Positions 39,631-49,146 of a DNA stretch of 64,000 nt are shown here, piece by piece. Position 1 is the first letter of the stretch. Each line of letters begins with the position of its first letter. The DNA is from CBDDHT01 sp965227905 (GTDB lineage Bacteria; Pseudomonadota; Alphaproteobacteria; Rhizobiales; Methyloligellaceae): contig OZ245780.1 of assembly GCA_965227905.1 (NCBI GenBank), forward strand, positions 2,480,001-2,544,000, read 5' to 3'. The position numbers were made by a program, and so were the translations under genes. Under the pieces are notes generated by a model. The model was not told the origin of the DNA. It did not search any database and was given only the letters and a program-made list of their open reading frames with translations.

Positions 39631-41013
39631 ATGAGCGACTTCGACTATGATCTCTTTGTTATCGGTGCGGGCTCTGGCGGTGTGCGCGGCGCCCGGATCA
39701 GTGCCCAATATGGGGCAAAGGTTGCCGTTGCCGAAGAGTATCGCGTTGGCGGGACCTGCGTGATCCGAGGTTGTGTGCCAAAGAAGCTCTTCGTCTATGC
39801 CAGCCACTTCGGCGATGAATTCGAGGATGCAGCCGGTTTTGGCTGGACCGTTGGCGAACGGCAATTCGACTGGCCAACTCTGATTGCCAACAAGGACCGC
39901 GAGATCGACCGTCTCAATGGTTTGTACAAGGCGAACCTGGAACGTTCCGGCGTAGAGTTGTTCATGGACCGGGCGATTCTGGAAGATGCGCATACAGTTC
40001 GACTGGTGAAGGAAGACCGGCTGATAAAGGCGAGGAACATCCTCATCGCTGCCGGCGCGACGCCCTTTATTCCTCCGGTCACCGGGGGCGAGTACGCGAT
40101 CTCGTCCAACGAAGCCTTTCATCTGGAGGCTTTGCCGAGCCATATCGTGATCGTCGGTGGCGGATACATTGCGGTTGAGTTTGCCGGCATCTTCCATGGG
40201 TTGGGTGTCGACGTCACGCTGACCTACCGTGGCCCGCAAATCCTGCGTGGCTTTGACGACGACGTGCGCAACGAACTCGCCGATGCCATGCGAAGCCGTG
40301 GCATCGATGTGCGTGTGAACACGCAAATTGTCGAGATCGCCAAAAACGGAAACGTATATGATGCCGTTCTCGACACGGGCGAACGGCTTTCAACCGGCCA
40401 GGTCATGTATGCCACCGGCCGTGTCCCCAAAACCGATGATCTCGGTCTGGATCGGGCCGGCGTGGATGTCGGGTCCAAGGGCGAAGTCGTCGTCGACGAC
40501 TATTCCCGCTCTTCCGTTGAGAACATCTTTGCGGTCGGCGATGTCACCGACCGGGTTGCCTTGACGCCTGTTGCCATTACCGAAGGCATGGCCGTCGCCG
40601 AGACCTTGTTCAACGACAATCCGACACCGGTCGATCACACAATGATACCGACGGCCGTCTTCTCGCAGCCCGAAATCGGTACGGTCGGGATGACGGAAGC
40701 GGAAGCACGCGCAGCTCACGGCAAGATCGACATTTACAAAAGCCGTTTTCGTCCCATGAAACACACGCTCTCGGGGCGTGAAGAGCGGATGCTCATCAAG
40801 CTGATCGTCGACGCGGAGACCGACCGCGTCCTTGGTTGTCACATTCTGGGTTCCGATGGCGCCGAGATTGTTCAATCGCTGGCGATCGCCATGCGCATGG
40901 GAGCGACCAAGGCGGACTTCGACGCAACCATGGCACTCCATCCCAGCGCTGCCGAGGAACTCGTCACCATGCGCGAAAAGTGGGTCCCGCCCGAAGCCGA
41001 GGCGGCTGAATAA
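39631..41013 (+). CDS. gor: Glutathione-disulfide reductase
   Basis: 460 residues. FAD-binding GAGSGGVRGARI (12-23), redox pair Cys43 and Cys48 (GGTCVIRGCVPKK), NADPH-binding GGGYIAVEFAGIF, FAD site FAVGDVTDRVALTPVAI and the C-terminal catalytic ALHPSAAEE. This is the glutathione reductase arrangement of the pyridine nucleotide-disulfide family. It keeps cytosolic glutathione reduced using NADPH. Confidence 0.92.
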   Translation: MSDFDYDLFVIGAGSGGVRGARISAQYGAKVAVAEEYRVGGTCVIRGCVPKKLFVYASHFGDEFEDAAGFGWTVGERQFDWPTLIANKDREIDRLNGLYKANLERSGVELFMDRAILEDAHTVRLVKEDRLIKARNILIAAGATPFIPPVTGGEYAISSNEAFHLEALPSHIVIVGGGYIAVEFAGIFHGLGVDVTLTYRGPQILRGFDDDVRNELADAMRSRGIDVRVNTQIVEIAKNGNVYDAVLDTGERLSTGQVMYATGRVPKTDDLGLDRAGVDVGSKGEVVVDDYSRSSVENIFAVGDVTDRVALTPVAITEGMAVAETLFNDNPTPVDHTMIPTAVFSQPEIGTVGMTEAEARAAHGKIDIYKSRFRPMKHTLSGREERMLIKLIVDAETDRVLGCHILGSDGAEIVQSLAIAMRMGATKADFDATMALHPSAAEELVTMREKWVPPEAEAAE

Positions 41014-41043
41014 CGATAATTCTCTCAGTTGAGGACGATGTTC

Positions 41044-41799
41044 ATGGGACGGTTGGACAGTAAGATTGCATTGGTGACAGGAGCAGGTGCCGGGCTCGGC
41101 CGCGCAATCGCCGAGACGTTCGCCGGTGAAGGTGCCCATGTCTTCGTCACGGATCTCGATCCCGAGAGCGCCAATGACGTCGCTGAAGCCATTCGGCAAT
41201 CCGGTGGATCGTCAACGGGTCTGGGGGTGGACGTCACGAAATCGGATGATATTTCTGCGGTTCTCGAAGCGATCAAGCAGGAAAGCGGACGCCTCCATGT
41301 TCTCGTGAACAATGCAGGTGTCACCAAGCGCGGCGATTTTCGCCATCTGACTGACGAAGATTGGCACACCGTGCTTTCGGTCAACCTGGAAGGCACGGTC
41401 CGTTGTGCCCGCGATGCGCTGCCTTTGATGCGGGCTGCCGAGGGCGCCTCGATCATCAATCTGTCGTCCATCATGGAGCGCCGGCATATCCGCCAGCTCT
41501 CGCCTTACTCGACAAGCAAGGCCGCGGTCGCCGGTCTCTCGCGTTCTCTGTCTGTCGAATACGCCACCTTCGGCATTCGTGTGAACTATCTTTGTCCCGG
41601 TTACGTCGAGACCGCATTGACGGAGCGGGTGCTGCGCAATCCGGCCATTCGCAGTGCACTGTTGCAACAGACTCCCATGGGGCGCTTTGCAACGCCGGAT
41701 GATATTGCCAAGGCGGCCCTCTTTCTCGCGTCGGACGATTCAGCTTACATTACCGGAAGCGGCCTCACAGTTGATGGCGGTATGAGCGTCGCGCTCTAG
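41044..41799 (+). CDS. Short-chain dehydrogenase/reductase
   Basis: 251 residues from ATG 41044, eight bases after GAGGA; earlier in-frame starts are too close to that site. Classical SDR motifs: TGAGAGLG (12-19), NNAG, Ser in NLSSIM, and Tyr155-Lys159 (YSTSK). NAD(P)-dependent oxidoreductase of unknown substrate. It follows gor by 30 bases and may be in the same transcript; the sugar transferase follows 14 bases later. Confidence 0.85.
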   Translation: MGRLDSKIALVTGAGAGLGRAIAETFAGEGAHVFVTDLDPESANDVAEAIRQSGGSSTGLGVDVTKSDDISAVLEAIKQESGRLHVLVNNAGVTKRGDFRHLTDEDWHTVLSVNLEGTVRCARDALPLMRAAEGASIINLSSIMERRHIRQLSPYSTSKAAVAGLSRSLSVEYATFGIRVNYLCPGYVETALTERVLRNPAIRSALLQQTPMGRFATPDDIAKAALFLASDDSAYITGSGLTVDGGMSVAL

Positions 41800-41813
41800 C
41801 AAAATGGCTAGGA

Positions 41814-42440
41814 GTGGTCGTCATTAAGCGCTTCCTTGATCTCACCCTAACGATTGCAGCGACACCAATCTTGTTGCCGTTGGGATTTGTCATTGCACTC
41901 CTCGTGCGCGTCATGCACGGATCGCCAATCCTTTTTTGTCAGATCCGTCCCGGCCAAGGTGGCCGTCCGTTCGAGATGATGAAATTCCGAACGATGACCG
42001 ATGCCCGCGACGAAATTGGCGTTCTCCTACCCGATGGCGAACGGCTCACGAGCTTTGGCCGCTTCCTGCGGCGAACCAGTCTGGACGAGTTGCCTGAATT
42101 CTGGAATGTGTTCAAAGGAGACATGAGCCTTGTCGGACCACGCCCTTTGCTGATGGAGTATCTGGACCGCTACACGCCGGAGCAGGGCCGGCGTCATGAG
42201 GTTCCGCCCGGTATAACTGGATGGGCACAGGTGAACGGCCGCAATGCCATCAGCTGGGAGCAAAAGTTCGCCTTCGATGTCTGGTATGTGGACAATCGCT
42301 CGCTCAAACTCGATCTTCGTATTCTGGCGATGACCGTGCTGCAGGTTGTCCGGGGCCATGGTGTCTCTGCCGCCGAGCACGCAACCATGCCGCCTTTCAC
42401 GGGGAGCGATACAGATACATCAAGGCGAAGCAATCGGTGA
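41814..42440 (+). CDS. Undecaprenyl-phosphate sugar-1-phosphate transferase (monotopic, WcaJ/PglC-type)
   Basis: 208 residues. The family pattern is complete: KRFLDLTLTIAATPILLP membrane hairpin near the N-terminus, then MMKFRTM, LRRTSLDELPEFWNV with the catalytic Asp-Glu, MSLVGPRPLL, and PGITGWAQVNGR. It loads the first sugar phosphate onto a lipid carrier for exopolysaccharide or O-antigen. GTG 41814 is the first available start but overlaps AGGAG (41810-41814), so the true start may be a rare codon slightly later. No other polysaccharide genes are adjacent. Confidence 0.87.
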   Translation: MVVIKRFLDLTLTIAATPILLPLGFVIALLVRVMHGSPILFCQIRPGQGGRPFEMMKFRTMTDARDEIGVLLPDGERLTSFGRFLRRTSLDELPEFWNVFKGDMSLVGPRPLLMEYLDRYTPEQGRRHEVPPGITGWAQVNGRNAISWEQKFAFDVWYVDNRSLKLDLRILAMTVLQVVRGHGVSAAEHATMPPFTGSDTDTSRRSNR

Positions 42441-42474
42441 GACGATCCGGTAAAACACGTTCCATTCTCATGAC

Positions 42475-42568
42475 GACGCCCCGGACTTGATCCGAGGTCC
42501 AGGGCTGCTTTGCTGAAACGGAGCCTGTCGCCCTGGGGCCCGCTTCAAGTGCGGGACTTGCGATAGCG
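42475..42568. repeat. Dispersed intergenic palindromic repeat, copy 1
   Basis: About 94 bases between two convergent gene ends. It begins GACGCCCCGGACTTGATCCG and contains CCAGGGC (42499-42505) pairing with GCCCTGG (42530-42536), then the hairpin CCCGC (42539-42543) / GCGGG (42551-42555), ending near GATAGCG. The same order of elements recurs at 54103-54200. The CCCCGGACTTGATCC core is a familiar repeat theme in alphaproteobacterial intergenic DNA. Confidence 0.75.
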
Positions 42569-42605
42569 CAACTGGAGCGTATTTTCTTCAATACCGGCGG
42601 CTTCG

Positions 42606-43784
42606 CTAAGACTTCGGAACACTTTCTGGCAGGACAACAGATTGCCAGTTCGTGCCTGCAGCCGTTTCCTCGACCAGCATATCGACGACAGCATCGAGAG
42701 CCTGCTTTTCACTTGCGCCCTCTGCAAGCCGTGCTTCGTAGCGTTTGATCTGTCGGTCGGCGCTGGTTCCATCGCGGGCAATCGTTCGAGCGCGCTCGAC
42801 TTCTGCTTTGCAGCCGAAATACTCTGCGTCTTCAGCGACATGTTCAAGCAGCTCCTCGACGAGATCGAAAAAGGCGGTTGTTTGGCCTTTGCCGAAATCC
42901 ACGAGGCCATCTTCGACGCCGTAGCGTTGTGCCCGCCAGCGGTTCTCATTGACCAGGAATGGCAGGTAGTACCGCCAGCGCTGATTGTTGCGGCGCAGGC
43001 GATAGAGCATACGACAGATGCACAGGTAAAAGGCGGCGATGCAGAGCGTGTCCTCGATCTGCGGGCAGACGTCGCTGACCCGCATTTCGATTGTCGGGAA
43101 GCGCGCGCTTGGGCGCAGATCCCACCAGATTTTCGTCGCATCCTCGATCAGTCCGGCATTGATCAGGGCCTCGATTGTCCGCTGATACTCGCTATAGCTT
43201 GTGAAGTGGGGCGGAAGACCTGTTCGCGGCAACTCATCGAAGACAGACAGACGATAGGATTTCAGGCCCGTATTCTCCCCCTGCCAGAAGGGTGACGATG
43301 TCGAAAGGGCAAGAATGTGCGGCAGAAAATAGCTGAGCTGGTTCATCAGATCGATGCGCAGCTCATCGTCCTCGATCCCGATATGAACGTGCATGCCGCA
43401 GATGACCATCCGACGAACGACAACCTGAAGGTCGTCTGCAAGGGCGTTGTAGCGTTCTTTGTCCGTGTGATGCTGCGCTGCCCATCGCGCAAAAGGGTGG
43501 GTCGATGCCGCGATCGGTGCCAGACCGAATTGGTCTGCTACACGAACGACTGTTGCGCGCAGGCGCGAAAGTTCTGTGCGCGCCTCGGATATCGACCCGC
43601 AGACCTTGGTTCCGATTTCGATCTGCGAGCGTAGGAATTCAGGGCTGACCTGTCCCTCCAGGCAAGCTTCGCATGCCTCCAGCAATTCCTGTGGCGGCTG
43701 GTTTTCCAGATCGCGGGTTTCCCGGTCGACGAGGAGATATTCCTCTTCGATTCCAATGGTGAAGCTTGGTTCAGAAATGGACAT
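42606..43784 (-). CDS. Carboxylate-amine ligase, YbdK / GCS2 family
   Basis: 392 residues starting with the GCS2 motif TIGIEEEYLLVD (residues 9-20), followed by ICGMHVHIGIED (metal/ATP site) and ARFPTIEMRVSDVCP. These enzymes resemble glutamate-cysteine ligase 2 and have weak glutamate-cysteine ligase activity; the physiological substrate is often unknown. A true gshA role is possible given the gor gene upstream. Minus strand, ending 165 bases from the convergent sugar transferase. Confidence 0.87.
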   Translation of the reverse strand: MSISEPSFTIGIEEEYLLVDRETRDLENQPPQELLEACEACLEGQVSPEFLRSQIEIGTKVCGSISEARTELSRLRATVVRVADQFGLAPIAASTHPFARWAAQHHTDKERYNALADDLQVVVRRMVICGMHVHIGIEDDELRIDLMNQLSYFLPHILALSTSSPFWQGENTGLKSYRLSVFDELPRTGLPPHFTSYSEYQRTIEALINAGLIEDATKIWWDLRPSARFPTIEMRVSDVCPQIEDTLCIAAFYLCICRMLYRLRRNNQRWRYYLPFLVNENRWRAQRYGVEDGLVDFGKGQTTAFFDLVEELLEHVAEDAEYFGCKAEVERARTIARDGTSADRQIKRYEARLAEGASEKQALDAVVDMLVEETAAGTNWQSVVLPESVPKS

Positions 43785-43837
43785 GGGCGTTATGGTTACA
43801 TAACTGATCGCGCTTCGATAGCGCCTTTGCGGTGCAT

Positions 43838-44569
43838 TCAGACAACAGACTTAAGGAGGTGTCCGACGAGATACGCGACACTGGCGGCCAGAAGACCAAT
43901 GACAAGCGTCTCTGTGCCAGCCCGCCACCACCGAACCGGAGACCATCGGCTCCTGAGTGAACCGATGACAAAGAACACAAGCGCTGTCAGGACTGTCGAT
44001 GTCGTCATCGTTGCAGGAAGCCCGAACACATAGGGCAGGATTGGAACGAAGCCGCACAAGAAGAACGCTGCGAAGGTTGCAACGGCGGCATGGATCGGCG
44101 AGCGCGTGATCCGCGGCAGACCGTGTTCCTCGGTCATCATCGTATCGATCCATCGCTCATGCGTGTGTGTGATCGTGTCGACGGCTTCCTCAAGCGCCGC
44201 ACCCTCAAAGCCCTTGCTGGCGAAGATCTGGCGGATTTCTTCGCGCTCGCCATCCGGATCATGGGCTATATGGCGCTCTTCCATTTGCCGGATATGCTCA
44301 TACTCCTCGATTTCGGTCTTCGTACTCGAGTAATTCGCAGCCGCCATTGAGAAGCCGTCTGCAAGAAGATTGGCAGCGCCAAGGATGAGGACGACTCGGC
44401 TCGAAAGGTCGGCTCCCACAACGCCGGCAACGATGGCAAAGGTCGTAACCGCACCGTCAATCCCGCCATAGACCCAGTCGCGCAGATAGCTGGCACGAGG
44501 TCCGTCCTTGAGGCGTTGCATGATCTCTTCGGGTGCATGGCCATGCTCAAGAGGAAGATGGGGCGGCAT
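43838..44569 (-). CDS. VIT1/CCC1-family iron/manganese transporter
   Basis: 243 residues from ATG 44569 with CCGGAGA upstream. The family start DWVYGGIDGAVTTFAIVAGVVGA, then AANLLADGFSMAAANY, an acidic metal-binding hydrophilic loop (about 85-150) and three more membrane segments. Vacuolar iron transporter homologues in bacteria move Fe(II) or Mn(II). It is 53 bases upstream of the YbdK-type gene on the same strand, a possible pair. Confidence 0.87.
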   Translation of the reverse strand: MPPHLPLEHGHAPEEIMQRLKDGPRASYLRDWVYGGIDGAVTTFAIVAGVVGADLSSRVVLILGAANLLADGFSMAAANYSSTKTEIEEYEHIRQMEERHIAHDPDGEREEIRQIFASKGFEGAALEEAVDTITHTHERWIDTMMTEEHGLPRITRSPIHAAVATFAAFFLCGFVPILPYVFGLPATMTTSTVLTALVFFVIGSLRSRWSPVRWWRAGTETLVIGLLAASVAYLVGHLLKSVV

Positions 44570-44888
44570 CGATATCTCCGGCAAATCGTCAGGGTGACAG
44601 TGTAAGACCAAGGCATCGGCTGCAGTAGTGGACCAATCGGATGAAGAGGAATGAGATCGGTCGCCTGGACCAGTTCTAACTAACCCATTGTTTTTCTAAC
44701 ATTTCAAAGCACATCATTCGTTTAGCTCAACGGGAAACTGGTCTAGCCACGTCGCAAGCGACCGTCTATATACCCGTCAAAGTATGTGAATATGCCGAAT
44801 TGGCGTCAAAAAGCGTTTGGCAGAGAGCGTTCAGCTCATAATGCTCCGACTAAGCGCCAAACCGGTATTTAGATAGAAGGTTCCTCCC
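44570..44888. other. Intergenic region between divergent VIT1-like and DAHP synthase genes
   Basis: 319 bases. It has a seven-base inverted pair GTTTGGC (44815-44821) / GCCAAAC (44856-44862) shortly before the DAHP synthase start, which could fold in the leader. I cannot identify a leader peptide or known attenuator. Confidence 0.35.
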
Positions 44889-46277
44889 ATGGCATCGTCC
44901 TGGTCTCCAGAAAGCTGGCGGTCAAAGCCAGCACTGCAAATGCCGTCCTATCCGGACAGCGACGCACTCAACGCGATCGAAGGTCAACTCGCCACCTATC
45001 CGCCGCTGGTATTTGCAGGAGAGGCGCGCGATCTGAAGGCGCGGCTGGCCAGTGTTGCGGCAGGCGATGGATTTCTGTTGCAAGGCGGGGATTGTGCCGA
45101 AAGCTTTGCAGAGCACAAGCCGGACAATATTCGCGATTTCTTCCGCGTATTGCTGCAGATGGCAGTTGTTCTGACCTATGCCGGCGGGAGCCCTGTCGTC
45201 AAACTTGGCCGTATCGCCGGGCAGTTCGCGAAGCCGCGTTCATCCGATTTCGAGACGCAGGGCGATGTGGAATTGCCGAGCTACCGCGGCGATATTATCA
45301 ACGACATCCTCTTCGATGAGGCCGGCCGGGTTCCGGACCCTCAGCGTATGAAGATGGCTTATCGCCAGGCGGCAGCAACGCTGAACCTGCTACGCGCATT
45401 TGCCCAGGGTGGTTACGCGAACCTGGAGCATGTGCATCAGTGGACCCTCGGTTTCCTGAGTGACAGTCCTGCACGCGAGCAGTATCAGGCTCTGGCTGAC
45501 CGGATTTCCGAGACCTTGCAGTTCATGCGGGCCTGCGGCGTGACGCCGGAAAACACGCCGCAGCTCAAGGCGACCAATTTCTACACCTCGCATGAAGCGC
45601 TCTTGCTTGGATACGAGGAGGCATTGACCCGTGTCGATTCCACTTCGGGCGAATGGTACGCCACATCGGGTCATTTCGTCTGGATTGGCGATCGGACACG
45701 TCAGCCGGATCACGCGCATGTGGAATATGTCCGTGGCATCAAAAACCCTGTTGGGATTAAGTGCGGACCGTCTTCCTCACCGGAGGGCGTGCTTGAGTTG
45801 CTGGATATCCTGAGCCCGGACAATGAGCCTGGCCGTATCACGCTGATCTGCCGTTTCGGAGCGGATGATGTCGGCAAGCATCTGCCGGGATTGATCCGTG
45901 CAGTGGAGAAGGAAGGGCGCACCGTTGTGTGGTCCTGCGATCCCATGCACGGAAATACGGTCAAAGCGACGTCCGGCTACAAGACCAGGCCATTCGATCT
46001 CATTCTGCGCGAAGTGGAAACCTTCTTCGATGTCCATCGGGCCGAAGGGACGCACCCCGGCGGTGTTCATCTGGAAATGACGGGCCAGGACGTAACCGAG
46101 TGTACGGGCGGCGCGCGCACGATCACAGATACCGATCTGTCGGACCGCTACCACACCCACTGCGATCCCAGGCTCAACGCCGAGCAGTCTCTCGAGCTGT
46201 CGTTTGTCATCGCTGAGCGCTTGCGGCGCGAACGTGAAGAGATGGCAACGCCGGCGCCGTCTTTTGCGACCGGCTGA
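44889..46277 (+). CDS. Class II 3-deoxy-7-phosphoheptulonate (DAHP) synthase
   Basis: 462 residues, the plant/actinobacterial class II type. Key segments are FLLQGGDCAESF with metal ligand Cys69, GRIAGQFAKPRS, TSHEALLLGYEEALTR and VWSCDPMHGNT. The C-terminal HPGGVHLEMTGQDVTECTGG completes the active site. It condenses phosphoenolpyruvate and erythrose-4-phosphate, the first step of aromatic amino acid synthesis. Start ATG 44889 has AAGG upstream. Confidence 0.93.
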   Translation: MASSWSPESWRSKPALQMPSYPDSDALNAIEGQLATYPPLVFAGEARDLKARLASVAAGDGFLLQGGDCAESFAEHKPDNIRDFFRVLLQMAVVLTYAGGSPVVKLGRIAGQFAKPRSSDFETQGDVELPSYRGDIINDILFDEAGRVPDPQRMKMAYRQAAATLNLLRAFAQGGYANLEHVHQWTLGFLSDSPAREQYQALADRISETLQFMRACGVTPENTPQLKATNFYTSHEALLLGYEEALTRVDSTSGEWYATSGHFVWIGDRTRQPDHAHVEYVRGIKNPVGIKCGPSSSPEGVLELLDILSPDNEPGRITLICRFGADDVGKHLPGLIRAVEKEGRTVVWSCDPMHGNTVKATSGYKTRPFDLILREVETFFDVHRAEGTHPGGVHLEMTGQDVTECTGGARTITDTDLSDRYHTHCDPRLNAEQSLELSFVIAERLRREREEMATPAPSFATG

Positions 46278-46320
46278 GAAGGTGCGGACACGCTAATCGA
46301 AGCGGCGGTAGACCGGCAAC

Positions 46321-47994
46321 ATGGTGCGACAAATCACGGACGCGATGCGGATCGCACTTGCGCAACTTAATCCGGTCCTGGGTGATCTCGCGGGCAACGC
46401 GGATAAGGCGCGCGAGGCTCGCACGACTGCCGCTGCGGCCGGCGCTGATCTGGTTGTCTATTCGGAACTCTTCATCACCGGTTATCCGCCGGAAGACCTG
46501 ATCCTGAAACCTGCCTTCGTCAAGACGGCACGCGATGTTATCGAGGCGCTTGCCGGTGAGACGGCAGATGACGGCCCGGCACTCCTGATTGGGACGCCCT
46601 GGCATGATGGCGGCGAGACCTACAATGCCGTGGCATTGCTTGACGATGGGCGCGTTGCAGATGTTCGCTACAAGGCTGAATTGCCGAACTATGGCGTCTT
46701 TGACGAGAAACGCGTCTTTGCGTCGGGACCGATGCCCGGCCCAATCAACTTTCGGGGCGTTCGCCTGGGTGTTCCGATTTGCGAGGATATCTGGATCGAA
46801 GATGTGGTCGAGTGTCTGAGCGAGACTGGTGCCGAGCTGCTCGTCGTCCCCAACGGCTCTCCCTATTCGAGCGCGAAATGGGATGTGCGCATGAATCAGG
46901 CAGTTGCGCGGGTTGCTGAATCAGGCCTCTCGCTCGCCTATGTCAATCAGGTCGGCGGACAGGACGAATTGGCATTCGATGGCGCATCGTTCGTCCTGAA
47001 TGGCGATTCCTCACTCGCATTACAGATGTCCGCCTGGCAGGAAGGCGTGCAAATCACCGACTGGCGCCGCGAGAGCGGACGCTGGATGTGCGCTCAAGGC
47101 GAACGCGAGGTCGTCGAGGAAGGCGAAGAGGCGGATTATCTCGCCTGCGTCGTCGGCCTTAGGGACTATGTGAACAAAAACGGTTTTCCGGGTGTCGTAC
47201 TCGGTCTTTCCGGTGGGATCGACTCGGCGATCTGCGCCGCCATGTCTGTCGACGCGCTTGGCGCCGATCGGGTTCATTGCGTGATGTTGCCCTATCGATA
47301 TACGAGTGATGAGAGTCTGGCCGACGCAAAGGCCTGCGCCGAAGCGCTCGGCGTCCGGTATGACAGCGTGCCGATCCATGAGCCTGTCGAAGGCTTTTTG
47401 AGCAGCTTGTCGACGCAGTTTGGCGACCTGCCTGCCGACGCGACGGAAGAGAATATCCAATCGCGGACGCGCGGCACCGTCCTCATGGCCCTCTCCAACA
47501 AGTTCGGCACAATGCTGGTCACGACAGGCAACAAGTCCGAGGTATCGGTTGGCTATGCCACGCTCTACGGCGACATGAACGGCGGATTCAATCCCATCAA
47601 GGATCTCTACAAGACACGGGTCTATTCATTGTCGCGCTTTCGGAACGAACGCCGGCCTCAGGGGTGTCTCGGTCCGGGTGGTGTCGTCATACCCGAAAAC
47701 ATCATCACCAAGGCGCCGACCGCCGAACTCAAAGAGGATCAGACCGACCAGGACACGTTGCCGCCTTACGATGTTCTGGACGATATTCTCGAATGCCTGG
47801 TTGAGCGAGAGATGTCGTTAGGCGAGATCACGGCGCGCGGACATGATGGTGAACTCGTCGCCCGCGTGCAGCGAATGCTCTATATCGCGGAATACAAAAG
47901 GCGCCAGGCAGCGCCTGGCGTGAAGATAACCGATCGCAATTTCGGCCGCGATCGCCGCTACCCGATCACAAACAAATTTCGTGAAGAGATTTGA
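46321..47994 (+). CDS. nadE: Glutamine-dependent NAD+ synthetase
   Basis: 557 residues. The N-terminal nitrilase-type glutaminase has the triad Glu49 (YSELFITGYP), Lys118 (RYKAELPNYG) and Cys154 (GVPICEDIW). The synthetase domain has the PP-loop GLSGGIDSAI (about 297-306) and TTGNKSEVSVGYATLYGDM. It amidates nicotinate adenine dinucleotide to NAD+. Start may be ATG 46345 rather than 46321. Other NAD-salvage genes, pncA and pncB, are 5-7 kb downstream. Confidence 0.93.
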   Translation: MVRQITDAMRIALAQLNPVLGDLAGNADKAREARTTAAAAGADLVVYSELFITGYPPEDLILKPAFVKTARDVIEALAGETADDGPALLIGTPWHDGGETYNAVALLDDGRVADVRYKAELPNYGVFDEKRVFASGPMPGPINFRGVRLGVPICEDIWIEDVVECLSETGAELLVVPNGSPYSSAKWDVRMNQAVARVAESGLSLAYVNQVGGQDELAFDGASFVLNGDSSLALQMSAWQEGVQITDWRRESGRWMCAQGEREVVEEGEEADYLACVVGLRDYVNKNGFPGVVLGLSGGIDSAICAAMSVDALGADRVHCVMLPYRYTSDESLADAKACAEALGVRYDSVPIHEPVEGFLSSLSTQFGDLPADATEENIQSRTRGTVLMALSNKFGTMLVTTGNKSEVSVGYATLYGDMNGGFNPIKDLYKTRVYSLSRFRNERRPQGCLGPGGVVIPENIITKAPTAELKEDQTDQDTLPPYDVLDDILECLVEREMSLGEITARGHDGELVARVQRMLYIAEYKRRQAAPGVKITDRNFGRDRRYPITNKFREEI

Positions 47995-48036
47995 ACCTGA
48001 TCGCTTACGAAGGCGAAACGGCTTCATCCTCTAAGG

Positions 48037-49038
48037 CTATTGAGTCTTAGTGGCAGGATCGCCTTCGCCGGCAACCTTGGGCGCAGCGCCGGCAGCGTCT
48101 TTTTGCGCCGCCGCATCCTGCGTGGCCTTCGCAATTTCCTCTGGATCATACTCCGCGCTCTTGCACGAACAGCCTTTGACGAACTGTTTGCGGTATTTCC
48201 AGGCGTTGGGCGTATCGTTATAGGCGCGTTGCCCGTCCGACGAGACCATCTGCTCGGGCTCTTCTCCGGGGTTGCGATAGACGAAAAGCTCGGCAGGTGC
48301 AGCGCATCGCTCGGTGCATTGGGCTGCATCACTCGCGAATTTGCTTGGCAGCGTGGAGAAACTGACGGGGAAATAATAGCCGTCGCATGTCCTCACGCAG
48401 AGTGTGCGATAGGTGGCGTAGGGTTCGATTTTCGATGTCGAGAGTCCACGGCGCGGACGATCGAAATAATCACCATCGTCTGTCAGCCAACCGAACAGGC
48501 CCCGGCCACGATTTGCTCGTTGTTGTGGTTGCGAACAGCCATAGCTCGCCAACGCATCGATGAGATCCTCACGTCGCCGGCTTTCTCCACCGCGCGATGT
48601 CGCTGCTTTCTGCTCTTCAAGGCGCGCGAGCTGCCGCCGCGCGTCTTCGATCCGATTGTGGATCTTCAAGCATCTGGGGGTCCGCCGCAGCGATTTGCCG
48701 AAAATGAAGACTTTTTGATAACAGTTGGCCCGATCCGCATCGGCCTCGGCACGACGATAGACGCGGCTATAGCGCTTGATTTGTGCTTCGATCTTGGGGC
48801 GCTGATCTCGTGCCTGAGAGCCGCGAATCCAGCCTGTCGATAGTTCTTGTTCCAACTGAGCACATCTGAGCTCGTGGGCTGACAATTGCCGGCGCTGTTC
48901 GCCCCGTTGCTGGGATTGGGCCTCTGCACCTGAAAGGGATGCCACAGACAAAAGCGCAACAAGCGCCGTCGCCCGCAAGGGCGCCCGCAAACCTGTCAGT
49001 TGCTGTTTGGTGGGATCCACGTTCACAATAGCCTTCAC
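48037..49038 (-). CDS. DUF2865 exported protein
   Basis: 333 residues, signal peptide about 1-41 (ending AEAQ). A coiled, Arg/Glu-rich first half (about 45-160) is followed by the DUF2865 core LCVRTCDGYYFPVSFST (Cys214, Cys218) with further paired Cys (CTERC). DUF2865 is almost restricted to Hyphomicrobiales and has no known function. Convergent with nadE. Confidence 0.85.
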   Translation of the reverse strand: MKAIVNVDPTKQQLTGLRAPLRATALVALLSVASLSGAEAQSQQRGEQRRQLSAHELRCAQLEQELSTGWIRGSQARDQRPKIEAQIKRYSRVYRRAEADADRANCYQKVFIFGKSLRRTPRCLKIHNRIEDARRQLARLEEQKAATSRGGESRRREDLIDALASYGCSQPQQRANRGRGLFGWLTDDGDYFDRPRRGLSTSKIEPYATYRTLCVRTCDGYYFPVSFSTLPSKFASDAAQCTERCAAPAELFVYRNPGEEPEQMVSSDGQRAYNDTPNAWKYRKQFVKGCSCKSAEYDPEEIAKATQDAAAQKDAAGAAPKVAGEGDPATKTQ

Positions 49039-49146
49039 TTGCGCCGACTATGACGTCTGCTCGGCTAACCCGTCAATAGGGCGCGAATAAGTCATTGAAT
49101 GCGGGGCTTGAAGCTCTCGTTGACTTTGGAACAAAGGGAATCAGTC

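Noticed and set aside
44668..44743. GACCAGTT / AACTGGTC inverted pair before the DAHP synthase gene
   Set aside because: Arms of eight bases are 60 bases apart, weak enough to be chance in this region.
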